Source: Bacteroides sp. (GTDB taxonomy: Bacteria > Bacteroidota > Bacteroidia > Bacteroidales > Bacteroidaceae). From it: a stretch of 21,427 bases of DNA. Location of the stretch: the NCBI GenBank assembly GCA_030151885.1, contig JASLCG010000037.1, positions 1 through 21,427 of the forward strand, in the 5' to 3' direction. The notes beneath the pieces are model-generated. The model was not told the origin of the DNA. It worked only from the letters and a program-made list of their open reading frames with translations, and searched no databases. This document shows positions 8,765-17,202 of this stretch, one piece after another; positions within the stretch are counted from its first letter, which is position 1, and each line of letters begins with the position of its first letter. Both the position numbers and the translations under genes were made by a program.

Positions 8765-8802
8765 AATACACTATTTGTATAAATTGATACAAATAGTGTA
8801 TT
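8765..8802 (-). terminator. Terminator of the HTCS gene
   Basis: AATACACTATTTGTAT (8765-8780) and ATACAAATAGTGTATT (8787-8802) form a perfect 16-bp stem with a 6-nt loop, 25 bases past the HTCS stop codon. On the minus strand the stem runs into TTTTATTATA, giving the T-rich tail of an intrinsic terminator. It separates the sensor gene from the sulfatase-lyase operon although all four genes point the same way, which suggests separate control of the regulator and the enzymes. Confidence 0.75.
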
Positions 8803-8827
8803 ATGCTCATTAAAAAGCATATTCAGT

Positions 8828-11800
8828 TTAACTTTCTCTATACTCTGTAGGTGTCTGCTGATAAGTATCTTTAAAGCATTTGCTAAAGTAATGTGAAGTA
8901 CTAAAGCCTGTTATTGAGGCAATATCAGAGATGTTTAGCTCAGGGTTATTCTTTAATAGATAAGCAGCCCTTTTTAGTCGCATGGTTGATATGAAGTTGT
9001 TGGGAGTTTGACCTGTTAGTGACTTAATTTTATTGAAAAGGTTCGTTCTTGACATTCCCATCTCTTGTGCAAAATCATTCATATTGAACTGGGTATTATC
9101 TATGTTTTCTTCAATAATTTCAGTTGCTTTATCAATCAGTTCTTTATCAATAGGGTTAGTAGCCAATTTTTGTGCTGTAACTTGTGGTTGTTTACTAAAC
9201 ACTTCGTGTAACAACCTTCTACTATTAATAAGATTATTACATCTTGAAACAAGGATTTCCACATTAAAAGGCTTTGAAATATAGTCGTCTGCTCCAATTC
9301 TTAACCCTTCAAGATTGTGTTCTAGTGAAGTCTTTGCAGTTAAAAGGACAACAGGTATATGACAAGTATTGATGTTCGATTTTACAGCTTTACACAGTTC
9401 TATTCCTGTCATGTTAGGCATAACTATATCACTTAGAATGATATCTGGTTTTTGGCTTTCAACTATCTTTAGAGCAATAGCCCCATCAGCAGCTTCGATA
9501 ACATTGTAGTAAAAGCTAAATATCTCTACTAAGGTTCTTCTAAGGTCTTCGTTATCCTCAACAATAAGAATTTTAGTATCTTTTTGTAGGGTATTATTAT
9601 CCGCAGTTTCTTGTTTTGCTTTGAACAAATCTAGCTCTTTTACAAGAGCTTCGTTAGAGAACTTATCTTCCTCAGCATTATCTATTATTTCTGTATTACT
9701 AAAGTGATCTTTGCCAAGAGGTAAAGATATTGTAAATGTAGTTCCTTGGTTAGGTTCGCTTTGGACATTAATGGTTCCATGGTGTAGTTCAATAATTCCT
9801 TTGGTTAAAGCTAAACCAATGCCACTTCCTCCATTCAATAAATTACTATCATCTACTTGATAAAAACGCTCAAATATGTGTTGTATACTAAGCTCATTAA
9901 TACCCTCTCCTGTATCAGAAATTTGTATTATACATTGGTTCTCGTTTCTATAGACAACTATTTTTATATTATCGCCTTTTTCAGTATACTTAAAAGCATT
10001 AGATAATAGATTATTCATGACTTTTTGTAACTGTGCAGTATCGTACCAAAGGTTAAGCTGCTTAATTGCGGGCTCATATATAAAGTTTACTTGCTTAGTG
10101 TTAGCAAACTCTTTGAACATGATAAAATTTTCATTTAAGAACTGTATGACATCGTGTTGTGCTACACGTAGTTTAGTTTTTCCAGCTTCTTGTTTTTTGA
10201 AATCTAGTAGTTCATTTGTTAATTCGTTGAGTTGTAAACTGTTCTTGTATATGTTTAGCATCTTATTATAAACATCTGTCGTGAACTTATCATGTTTTAA
10301 TAAGTAATCTAATTGACTGATAATAACAGTAAGAGGAGTTCTAAACTCGTGAGAAATATTCGTGAAGAAGTTTAGTTTAGACTGATTAAGTTTCTCGATA
10401 TTTTTGTTGTGCTCTTTCTCATACTTTAAAGAAGTTACTAGATCTACACGTTTTCTATATGCATTTAAAAAGTATAATATAATAAGTAGCGAAGTGATTA
10501 TATAAGCCATATATGCCCATGGAGTTAGGTACCACGGTGGTAAAATGGTTATTCTAAGAGTTGCTTGTGGTGTTTGGCTATATGTATTAGATTTTGCTCT
10601 AACAATTAGCTTGTATTTACCAGGATTTAAATTTGTGTATGTAATTCTCATACTAGATGTGGATAAAGGTATCCATCTTTTTGAAAACCCCTCTAACTTA
10701 TATTCTAGTTGCGTTTTATTATAAGTAAAGTAATTATTGGTTGTTACATCTACTTCTATAGCGCTGTAATTATGTGGTAAAACAATTTTGTTTGTGTTTA
10801 GTAAACTAGTTTTTAAAATTCCAGTTTTATCGTTAGGCCTTACCTCTTTATTATTTATAAATAGTCGGTCAAGGTAGATATCAAAAGGCTTTTGTGGGAA
10901 GTTTAAGTCCGACAGTTTTAAGGATATTAATCCATTAAGTCCACCTATATATATGTTCTTATCTTTCGTTACATACAATGCATTATCGTTGATTGAAGTT
11001 AGTGAGAAACCATTGAAGCTAGTGAAGTTTGTAAAGGAGTTTTTCTTACTATTATAAACAGATACACCTAAGTTGGTGGTAATTATAAAGTTGTCTTTAG
11101 TTACTTCAATGATGTTGTATACACTATTGCTGATTAGACCGTCATTTACACTAAGATTTATTAGCTCATTATTTGATGTTACTACATCTATACCACTGCC
11201 AGAAGTACATAGGTAAATATTATTTGCACTATCTTCATACATGCTATTTATGTTATTATTAGATAGTTTATTGTTTTCGCTGGTATTAGAGTACCTAGCT
11301 ATGAAAATTCTATCTTCTAAGCTGTATTTAAACAAACCATCTCCAACAACAGAGATCCATAAGTTATTATTCTTATCTACTAAAATAGCATATACATCGG
11401 TTATCTTTTCGCTATATTTATCAGACTTTATTTGTTCAAATTGCTCTGTGTTTATATCAAATAAAGCTACTCCTCGATCTGTAGCTATGATAAGATTGTC
11501 TTTATAAGGTACAATGTCACGTATTATATTCGATGGTATTGAGTGTATGTGTTTTTCATCATGTGTAAAATGTTTAAACTGTTGTGTTTTTAAATTTAAC
11601 TTGCTCAGTCCTCCTAAATGACTACCAAACCACATGAAGTTTCTTTTCTTATCAAAATAGACAGCTTTCACATTCGCATTAGAGATACTATTTTTTCCAT
11701 TAATGGGTAAATACCATTTAAATTTATCTGTATTTCTATTTAAGACATTTACGCCAGCTCCTTCTGTACATATCCATAAGTTATTGTCATTGTCTTCGGT

Positions 11801-12838
11801 CATCCTACTCACAATAGGTGAACTAAGTCCCTCTTGCTCCGTTTTACTCTGTACATACTCTTTGTGTGCTGTGTGTTCTGGGTTGAAATAGTTAATTCCT
11901 CCAAAATAGGTGCTTAACCAGATTGTTCCTTGATTATCTTTAATAATAGACCATACAGAAGAGTGGCTCAAAGAACCATTTTTGCTCGATGGTTTAAAGT
12001 GGGTGAATGATTTTGTTTTTTTATCGTATTTATCTAATCCAGAAAATGTTCCTATCCATAGGTTCCCAAAATTATCCTCACAACACTCTCTTACAAAATT
12101 GGCAGATATAGAGTTGTTAGTCTCTTTTGTATAGGTAAAGTGTTCAATGATTTTACTATCATTAATACATAACAGTCCTCTATCCCAGGTTGATACCCAT
12201 ATACATTTATTGGAATCTAAGTAGAGGTAAGATATTTCACACTTCTCATGAATTAGTTTATTTATACTATTATCTAGCGTGTTATATGTATATAGGCTAT
12301 TGGTGGTACCTATATAAATTATATTATCTACTTTTAATAAAGCTGTGATTTTAACTTGGTCTGGAAGTGTTAGTTTAGAAATAAACTGTTCAGATTTAGT
12401 ATCAAAAAGATACACCATATTACGTCTGCTTACATAGAGATCTTCAGAGTAATGGATTGTTGCTAAATCAGAGTCATACCAAAGAGTGTCGAATCTATCT
12501 GCATCTGTATTATATCTAGCTAGTCCATCAATAGATAGTATAAAAATATTTCCTTTTTTATCTCCTATAACTCTTTTAATGTTATTAGATAATAAGTAGC
12601 CATTACTATCTTTATTAAAGTTACAATGATCAACTCTAGTTCCATTATATCGATTTAGTCCCTCTTTTGTACCAATCCAAATAAAGCCACACTCGTCTTC
12701 ATAAAGACTTAAAACAGACGTATGAGATAGGTCGTTTTCAGTGTTTAAATATCTGAAGTGGATACCATTATTGTCATTTGCAAATACTGCTGGAATACTA
12801 AGTAATATTACTATTACAATTGATAATAATCTTTTCAA
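8828..12838 (-). CDS. Hybrid two-component system sensor-regulator (HTCS)
   Basis: This 1336-residue inner-membrane protein combines a complete two-component pathway in one chain. In order: signal peptide (1-20); about 620 residues of Reg_prop beta-propeller repeats with LWIGT- and IWLST-type motifs; a Y_Y_Y domain (about 690-765); one membrane helix (about 774-793); a HisKA domain with His830 in NISHEFRTP; and an HATPase domain with Asn947, DTGEGI (975-980) and GSGIGLAL (1004-1011). A receiver domain follows, with acidic pair Glu1094-Asp1095, phospho-acceptor Asp1137, Thr1167 and Lys1189. An AraC-type DNA-binding domain (about 1240-1334) closes the chain. Characterised chondroitin HTCS proteins bind unsaturated disaccharides in the periplasm and activate their PUL; this one probably does the same. 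The start is a TTG: the frame closes at TAA 12851-12853 and has no ATG before the signal peptide, and the next in-frame Met is residue 141. Confidence 0.95.
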   Translation of the reverse strand: MKRLLSIVIVILLSIPAVFANDNNGIHFRYLNTENDLSHTSVLSLYEDECGFIWIGTKEGLNRYNGTRVDHCNFNKDSNGYLLSNNIKRVIGDKKGNIFILSIDGLARYNTDADRFDTLWYDSDLATIHYSEDLYVSRRNMVYLFDTKSEQFISKLTLPDQVKITALLKVDNIIYIGTTNSLYTYNTLDNSINKLIHEKCEISYLYLDSNKCIWVSTWDRGLLCINDSKIIEHFTYTKETNNSISANFVRECCEDNFGNLWIGTFSGLDKYDKKTKSFTHFKPSSKNGSLSHSSVWSIIKDNQGTIWLSTYFGGINYFNPEHTAHKEYVQSKTEQEGLSSPIVSRMTEDNDNNLWICTEGAGVNVLNRNTDKFKWYLPINGKNSISNANVKAVYFDKKRNFMWFGSHLGGLSKLNLKTQQFKHFTHDEKHIHSIPSNIIRDIVPYKDNLIIATDRGVALFDINTEQFEQIKSDKYSEKITDVYAILVDKNNNLWISVVGDGLFKYSLEDRIFIARYSNTSENNKLSNNNINSMYEDSANNIYLCTSGSGIDVVTSNNELINLSVNDGLISNSVYNIIEVTKDNFIITTNLGVSVYNSKKNSFTNFTSFNGFSLTSINDNALYVTKDKNIYIGGLNGLISLKLSDLNFPQKPFDIYLDRLFINNKEVRPNDKTGILKTSLLNTNKIVLPHNYSAIEVDVTTNNYFTYNKTQLEYKLEGFSKRWIPLSTSSMRITYTNLNPGKYKLIVRAKSNTYSQTPQATLRITILPPWYLTPWAYMAYIITSLLIILYFLNAYRKRVDLVTSLKYEKEHNKNIEKLNQSKLNFFTNISHEFRTPLTVIISQLDYLLKHDKFTTDVYNKMLNIYKNSLQLNELTNELLDFKKQEAGKTKLRVAQHDVIQFLNENFIMFKEFANTKQVNFIYEPAIKQLNLWYDTAQLQKVMNNLLSNAFKYTEKGDNIKIVVYRNENQCIIQISDTGEGINELSIQHIFERFYQVDDSNLLNGGSGIGLALTKGIIELHHGTINVQSEPNQGTTFTISLPLGKDHFSNTEIIDNAEEDKFSNEALVKELDLFKAKQETADNNTLQKDTKILIVEDNEDLRRTLVEIFSFYYNVIEAADGAIALKIVESQKPDIILSDIVMPNMTGIELCKAVKSNINTCHIPVVLLTAKTSLEHNLEGLRIGADDYISKPFNVEILVSRCNNLINSRRLLHEVFSKQPQVTAQKLATNPIDKELIDKATEIIEENIDNTQFNMNDFAQEMGMSRTNLFNKIKSLTGQTPNNFISTMRLKRAAYLLKNNPELNISDIASITGFSTSHYFSKCFKDTYQQTPTEYRES

Positions 12839-12867
12839 AATGTTGTGTTTTTACTATTAGATGTTTA

Positions 12868-12898
12868 CAAATATAAGAAGTATTTGCTTAATTTTAAA
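12868..12898 (-). promoter_or_regulatory. Candidate HTCS promoter
   Basis: On the minus strand TATATTTG (12875-12868) matches the Bacteroidota -7 consensus TAnnTTTG exactly. TTTA at 12898-12895, 19 bases upstream, is a three-of-four match to the -33 TTTG element. A start about 7 bases downstream would leave a leader of roughly 20 bases before the TTG start codon. The -7 element overlaps the left arm of the inverted repeat at 12870-12948. Confidence 0.5.
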
Positions 12899-12948
12899 TC
12901 ATAAAAGTTAATTATACACGTATAGAGGCTATATTTACTTCTTATATT
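12870..12948. repeat. 13-bp inverted repeat overlapping the HTCS promoter
   Basis: AATATAAGAAGTA (12870-12882) is repeated in exact inverse as TACTTCTTATATT (12936-12948), with 53 bases between the arms. The left arm covers most of the predicted HTCS -7 element and the right arm lies upstream of its -33 element. This arrangement would suit looping by a bound regulator or autoregulation by the HTCS. Chance is not excluded in such AT-rich DNA. Confidence 0.45.
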
Positions 12949-13141
12949 GATTTTAAATTTTAAAAAAGAATAAACTGTTAAAAAAAGCCTGTTTGTATTA
13001 TTTTGTATATAAAAAGTTCTATTCTATACATTAAAGAATCTTCAATATTCTATGTTTACACAAAATGAAAAAAGGTAATTTATTCCTTAAGAAACATTTT
13101 TATAAAATACTATGACAACACCGTTTTACCCCTTTTTTATT

Positions 13142-13218
13142 ATGTATATACTATCACACAATATACATGCTCTAAGATTGAAGTTTAATGCGTGTTTAAA
13201 TAGCTTTCTCTATTTAAA
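13142..13218 (+). promoter_or_regulatory. Candidate promoter and operator of the susCD operon
   Basis: ATTG at 13177-13180 and TAGCTTTC at 13201-13208 are separated by 20 bases and match the Bacteroidota -33/-7 pattern (TTTG, TAnnTTTG) with one change in each box. Transcription would start near 13215, about 80 bases before the first gene. Just upstream of the -33 box lies an inverted repeat, ATGTATAT (13142-13149) and ATATACAT (13161-13168), where an activator would be expected to bind. A second, TTTAAATAG (13195-13203) and CTATTTAAA (13210-13218), straddles the -7 box. The 12949-13141 and 13219-13296 remainder holds no gene and no other structure I can support. Confidence 0.4.
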
Positions 13219-13296
13219 TATAATAGTAGAATAAACTATGGCTGTACAATTACTTTATACATATATAAATCGATAGACTATACAAATTTGAAAATT

Positions 13297-13971
13297 ATGA
13301 GATTATTGTTAACTGTTCTAATATGCATGTTTGGAGTTTTTACAAATGCTCAAAATCTAGTTAAAAATGGAAGCTTTGAGAATCAAAAGCTTTATGAAAA
13401 CAATCAATTGGCTCGTATAGGAGGTTTTGGAGATTTAGGGGAGACAACCCAAACTTCTAATCCTAAATTAGAAAAAGCAGACAAAGTAAAAGAAGGCATA
13501 TGGTATAAAAAAGCTAGCAACTCGGGCTATATACGTGCTGTCGTAACAGACTCTGATAGCACTGATGGTGATCATAGTTTATTACTATCTATAAATAGAA
13601 ATTCTCCACAGGCCAATTTAGATAAATGGGAAACTACAGCTGTACTTCAATACTTACCTATCGAAAAAGAAGATACCTATATTCTAACATTTTATGCAAA
13701 GAACAACATAGACTGTAACCATCTTTTTGCAGGTTTAATAACAGGAAATGGGTCTGTAATTAAAGGTTCTAAGTGGGTAGATATAGATAACACTTGGAGA
13801 AAGTACTCAATAGAAATAGAGCCAAGTAGCCATGAAACATCTGGTGGATATACAAAGAAAATGCTAAGTAGAGGAGCTGTTGTTATAGGAATTGGTTGCG
13901 AGTATGACGAAAACGGAAGAAGTAAACAAGCTTCTGTACTTATTGATAAGATAGAAATTACCAAAAAATAA
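13297..13971 (+). CDS. Small secreted jelly-roll (CBM-like) protein
   Basis: This 224-residue protein has a signal peptide (about 1-18, ending FTNA before QN) and no lipobox cysteine, so it should be periplasmic or secreted. The mature protein opens with NLVKNGSFE, the hallmark beginning of carbohydrate-binding modules of the CBM4/9/16/22 jelly-roll superfamily. It continues as one beta-rich domain ending with the strand VLIDKIEIT. There is no catalytic or anchoring domain. The ATG at 13297 is chosen over an in-frame TTG at 13288, since it begins directly with the signal peptide. It is the first gene of the right arm, 22 bases before susC, so it should be induced with the transporter. A glycan-binding role is inferred from fold-like features and context. 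No binding residues could be assigned. Confidence 0.7.
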   Translation: MRLLLTVLICMFGVFTNAQNLVKNGSFENQKLYENNQLARIGGFGDLGETTQTSNPKLEKADKVKEGIWYKKASNSGYIRAVVTDSDSTDGDHSLLLSINRNSPQANLDKWETTAVLQYLPIEKEDTYILTFYAKNNIDCNHLFAGLITGNGSVIKGSKWVDIDNTWRKYSIEIEPSSHETSGGYTKKMLSRGAVVIGIGCEYDENGRSKQASVLIDKIEITKK

Positions 13972-13993
13972 ATAAATACTTAATCTATATTTT

Positions 13994-16900
13994 ATGAAAA
14001 CACATCATTTTATGAAATTATTCTTGATGCTTGTTTTGACCTCATTGTCCACTATGATAATGGGACAGAACATAGCAAGGGGTGTTGTATCTTCCGATAC
14101 TGGTGAACCTCTAATAGGAGTAACTGTAAAGCTGCAAAGTGATCCAACTAAAGGAGTTATAACAGACCTAGATGGAAACTTTGCTATTCAGGTTGTAAAA
14201 AATAAGGACCTTCTAGAGTTCTCTTATGTTGGATATGAGACTATAATAGTTTCTGCGGATACTAAGAAACCTATGTCTGTTGTTTTAAAAGAGGCTTCAG
14301 AGTTGATTGATGAAGTTGTGGTTATTGGTTATCAGACAGTAAGGAAAAAAGATTTAACAGGATCTGTAGGACAGGTAAATATAGCTGAAATGACCAAAAC
14401 TCCTGTAGGAAGTTTTGACCAAGCTTTGGCAGGGCGTGTAGCAGGGGTGCAAGTCTCTTCTGGCTCAGGTTCACCAGGTGGTGGTATGAACATTGTTATT
14501 AGAGGTAAATCTACTCTTACAGGTAGTACATCGCCTTTGTTTGTTGTAGATGGATTTATAACAGATGCAGCGGTGGGTAAATCGATAAATCCGAATGATA
14601 TTGCATCTATTGATATTTTGAAAGATGCTTCTGCTGCTTCTATCTATGGAAAGCGTGGTGCAAACGGTGTAATTATTATTACGACTAAACAAGGTAAAAT
14701 GGGTAAGCTACAAGTAGTTTACGACTTTGATGCAGGTGTGCATTGGGTACCTAATAAGATAGACTTGATGAATGCATATCAGTTTGTTGAATTACAATCT
14801 GAAATTTTATCAGCTGCTGACATGAACTCAAGTTACTTCAAAGAACACGATGGTCATAAGTATACACTAGACGATTATAGAAATATACCTCAATACAATT
14901 GGCAAAATGAAATTTTTGAATCGGCTTGGCAGCAAAATCATAACCTAAGGCTGACGGGTGGTTCAAGAGAGGCGAGATATAATGCTTCATTTAGATATTT
15001 TGACCAAGATGGTGTAGTTATAAACTCTAATTTTAATAGAGTACAAGGTAACCTAGGACTTAATATTCGCCAAGGTAAATTGAGAGGAAATATTAGTACT
15101 AGTTTTGATAGAAGTGTAAAAATGGGTGTTGACCCTTCTCAGAGTTCATCAAGTGGTATGAATAACCTATTCTTTAGCGTATGGGGGTATAGACCAGTTA
15201 CAGAACCTAATGTACCTCTTGAAAGTTTAATGAATAATATTAGAGATGAGTCTGTTAATGCTACTAATGACTACAGATTCAACCCTATCATGTCTTTAAA
15301 CAACGAATACAGAAAATTTGCAACTACGATTGTACGTTACAATGGTTATATGGAGTATGAGTTAGCTAAAAACCTTTTCATTAAAACTAGTGGAAATTAC
15401 GTAAGTAATAAAACAAGAAATGAATCTTTTAATAACTCAAAAACTCGTTATGGATATCCTGGTGCTGTTAACGGAATAAATGGACAGCTATACACTAGAG
15501 AAATTAGTACATGGTTAAATGAAAATACATTACGTTACAATAAAACATTTAATAAGAAGCATAACTTAAATGGTGTTGCAGGTATCACATTTGACGGAAG
15601 AATGACCAAACTAAATACTACACAGGCTACTCAAATCGATGCTGCTTATGAAGGTTTAGGAATGGGAGCTTTACAAAATGGTAAATCGGATACATATACT
15701 GTTGATTCTAATATATCTAAGACTAGATCAATGTCTTTCTTAGGACGTATTAATTATGACTATGATGGTAAGTATTACTTAACAGCTTCATTTAGAGCCG
15801 ATGGTTCTTCAAACTTCTCGAAAAATAATCGTTGGGGATATTTCCCATCATTCTCTGCTGCATGGAATTTTACAGAAGAAAAATTTGCGAAAAACTGGAA
15901 GTCAATATTATCTTCTGGTAAATTAAGAGGTGGTTGGGGACAACTTGGTAATGATGGTGTATCTCTTAATGCTGTTTATGATGTGTTTGCACAGAAAAAA
16001 GGTATGTGGGGATATACTAGCTCTGGACAATATGGTCATGCTGTTTATCCAGTAGATAATCGTTTAATTGTAGGTGTTGTACCTGTTAGCTTTGGAAACG
16101 AATCTTTAAAATGGGAAACTACAGACCAGTCTAATATTGGTCTAGATCTATCGTTCTTTAACGATCGCCTTACTATTACTACAGATTTATATTATCGTAC
16201 AACAAAAGATTTATTAGACTTTACAAACCTACCAATGATAACAGGACATGGAGGTGCTTGGGTGAATGTAGGTAAAGTAACTAATAAAGGAGTAGAACTA
16301 AGTGTATCTACTGTAAATATTGAGAAGAAAGATTTTTCATGGACAACTAACTTTAATATTGCTTTCAATAAAAATAAGCTAGTGAGCTTAAATCATGGTC
16401 AATCTGCTAAAATGGCTTATGCTCAATTCGATCAAAATTATAATTCACAACCAAGTTATATAGCCAAAGTAGGTATGCCAATGGGTACTATGTATGGTTA
16501 TCAATATGAAGGAACATATAAGTTTGAAGACTTCGACGAATCGGGTGGTGTTTATTCACTGAAACCAACTGTACCTGCGTTTTCAGGAGTATCAGATACT
16601 CAGCCAGGATACCCAAAATACAAAGATGTAAATGGAGATGGTGTTATAGATTCAAATGATAGAACCATCATAGGCCGTGGTGATCCAATTCATACCGGAG
16701 GTTTCACAAATAATTTTACTTATAAAGGTTTTGACTTAAGCATCTTTATGCAGTGGAGTTATGGTAATGATATTTTGAATGCCAATAAACTGATGTTCGA
16801 GTCGGGTAATAACTCTCAAAAGAACTTAAATCAATTTGCTAGCTATGCTGATAGATGGACTTTCGATAATCCAACAAGTAACATACCAAGGGTAAGTAGA

Positions 16901-17185
16901 GCTGCATCAAATCAGGTTTTCTCAAGCCGTATTGTTGAAGATGGTTCATACTTAAGAGTTAAGAATATTACATTAGGCTATACATTACCACGTAAGTATA
17001 TTAAAAAATTAAATGTGGAGCGTTTTAGACTTTATGTTTCTGCAAATAACCTAATAACGTTTACCAGCTATAGCGGATATGACCCAGAGGTTTCTATTAG
17101 AGAAAGTGCTTTAACACCAGGGTTAGACTTTTCAGCTTATCCAAGATCGGCATCTTTTCATTTTGGAGCGAATATAGAGTTTTAA
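13994..17185 (+). CDS. SusC-family TonB-dependent outer-membrane transporter
   Basis: This 1063-residue outer-membrane importer should take up glycosaminoglycan oligosaccharides using TonB energy. After the signal peptide (about 1-24) comes a carboxypeptidase-regulatory-like domain (about 27-98: ARGVVSSDTGEPLIGVTV and onward). A linker with IDEVVVIGY follows, then the plug domain (about 115-235) with RKKDLTGSV, the GRVAGVQV strand and DASAASIYGKRGANGVII, and then the beta-barrel. The last residues, FHFGANIEF, end in the terminal Phe expected for barrel insertion. There is no STN domain, so no anti-sigma signalling is expected; regulation falls to the HTCS. An internal ATG at codon 7 is an alternative start. 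The partner susD begins 17 bases after its stop. Confidence 0.96.
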   Translation: MKTHHFMKLFLMLVLTSLSTMIMGQNIARGVVSSDTGEPLIGVTVKLQSDPTKGVITDLDGNFAIQVVKNKDLLEFSYVGYETIIVSADTKKPMSVVLKEASELIDEVVVIGYQTVRKKDLTGSVGQVNIAEMTKTPVGSFDQALAGRVAGVQVSSGSGSPGGGMNIVIRGKSTLTGSTSPLFVVDGFITDAAVGKSINPNDIASIDILKDASAASIYGKRGANGVIIITTKQGKMGKLQVVYDFDAGVHWVPNKIDLMNAYQFVELQSEILSAADMNSSYFKEHDGHKYTLDDYRNIPQYNWQNEIFESAWQQNHNLRLTGGSREARYNASFRYFDQDGVVINSNFNRVQGNLGLNIRQGKLRGNISTSFDRSVKMGVDPSQSSSSGMNNLFFSVWGYRPVTEPNVPLESLMNNIRDESVNATNDYRFNPIMSLNNEYRKFATTIVRYNGYMEYELAKNLFIKTSGNYVSNKTRNESFNNSKTRYGYPGAVNGINGQLYTREISTWLNENTLRYNKTFNKKHNLNGVAGITFDGRMTKLNTTQATQIDAAYEGLGMGALQNGKSDTYTVDSNISKTRSMSFLGRINYDYDGKYYLTASFRADGSSNFSKNNRWGYFPSFSAAWNFTEEKFAKNWKSILSSGKLRGGWGQLGNDGVSLNAVYDVFAQKKGMWGYTSSGQYGHAVYPVDNRLIVGVVPVSFGNESLKWETTDQSNIGLDLSFFNDRLTITTDLYYRTTKDLLDFTNLPMITGHGGAWVNVGKVTNKGVELSVSTVNIEKKDFSWTTNFNIAFNKNKLVSLNHGQSAKMAYAQFDQNYNSQPSYIAKVGMPMGTMYGYQYEGTYKFEDFDESGGVYSLKPTVPAFSGVSDTQPGYPKYKDVNGDGVIDSNDRTIIGRGDPIHTGGFTNNFTYKGFDLSIFMQWSYGNDILNANKLMFESGNNSQKNLNQFASYADRWTFDNPTSNIPRVSRAASNQVFSSRIVEDGSYLRVKNITLGYTLPRKYIKKLNVERFRLYVSANNLITFTSYSGYDPEVSIRESALTPGLDFSAYPRSASFHFGANIEF

Positions 17186-17202
17186 TTTAAGCAAATTCAA
17201 CC

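Noticed and set aside
9033..11891. Plus-strand open frames antisense to the HTCS gene
   Set aside because: Composition is that expected for the complement of the HTCS coding sequence; no signals or recognisable domains.
13288..13296. TTG start three codons upstream of the jelly-roll gene's ATG
   Set aside because: The ATG at 13297 starts directly at the signal peptide and needs no rare start codon.
13692..13964. 90-codon minus-strand frame inside the small jelly-roll gene
   Set aside because: The plus-strand gene has a signal peptide, a known N-terminal motif and operon spacing; the antisense frame has none.
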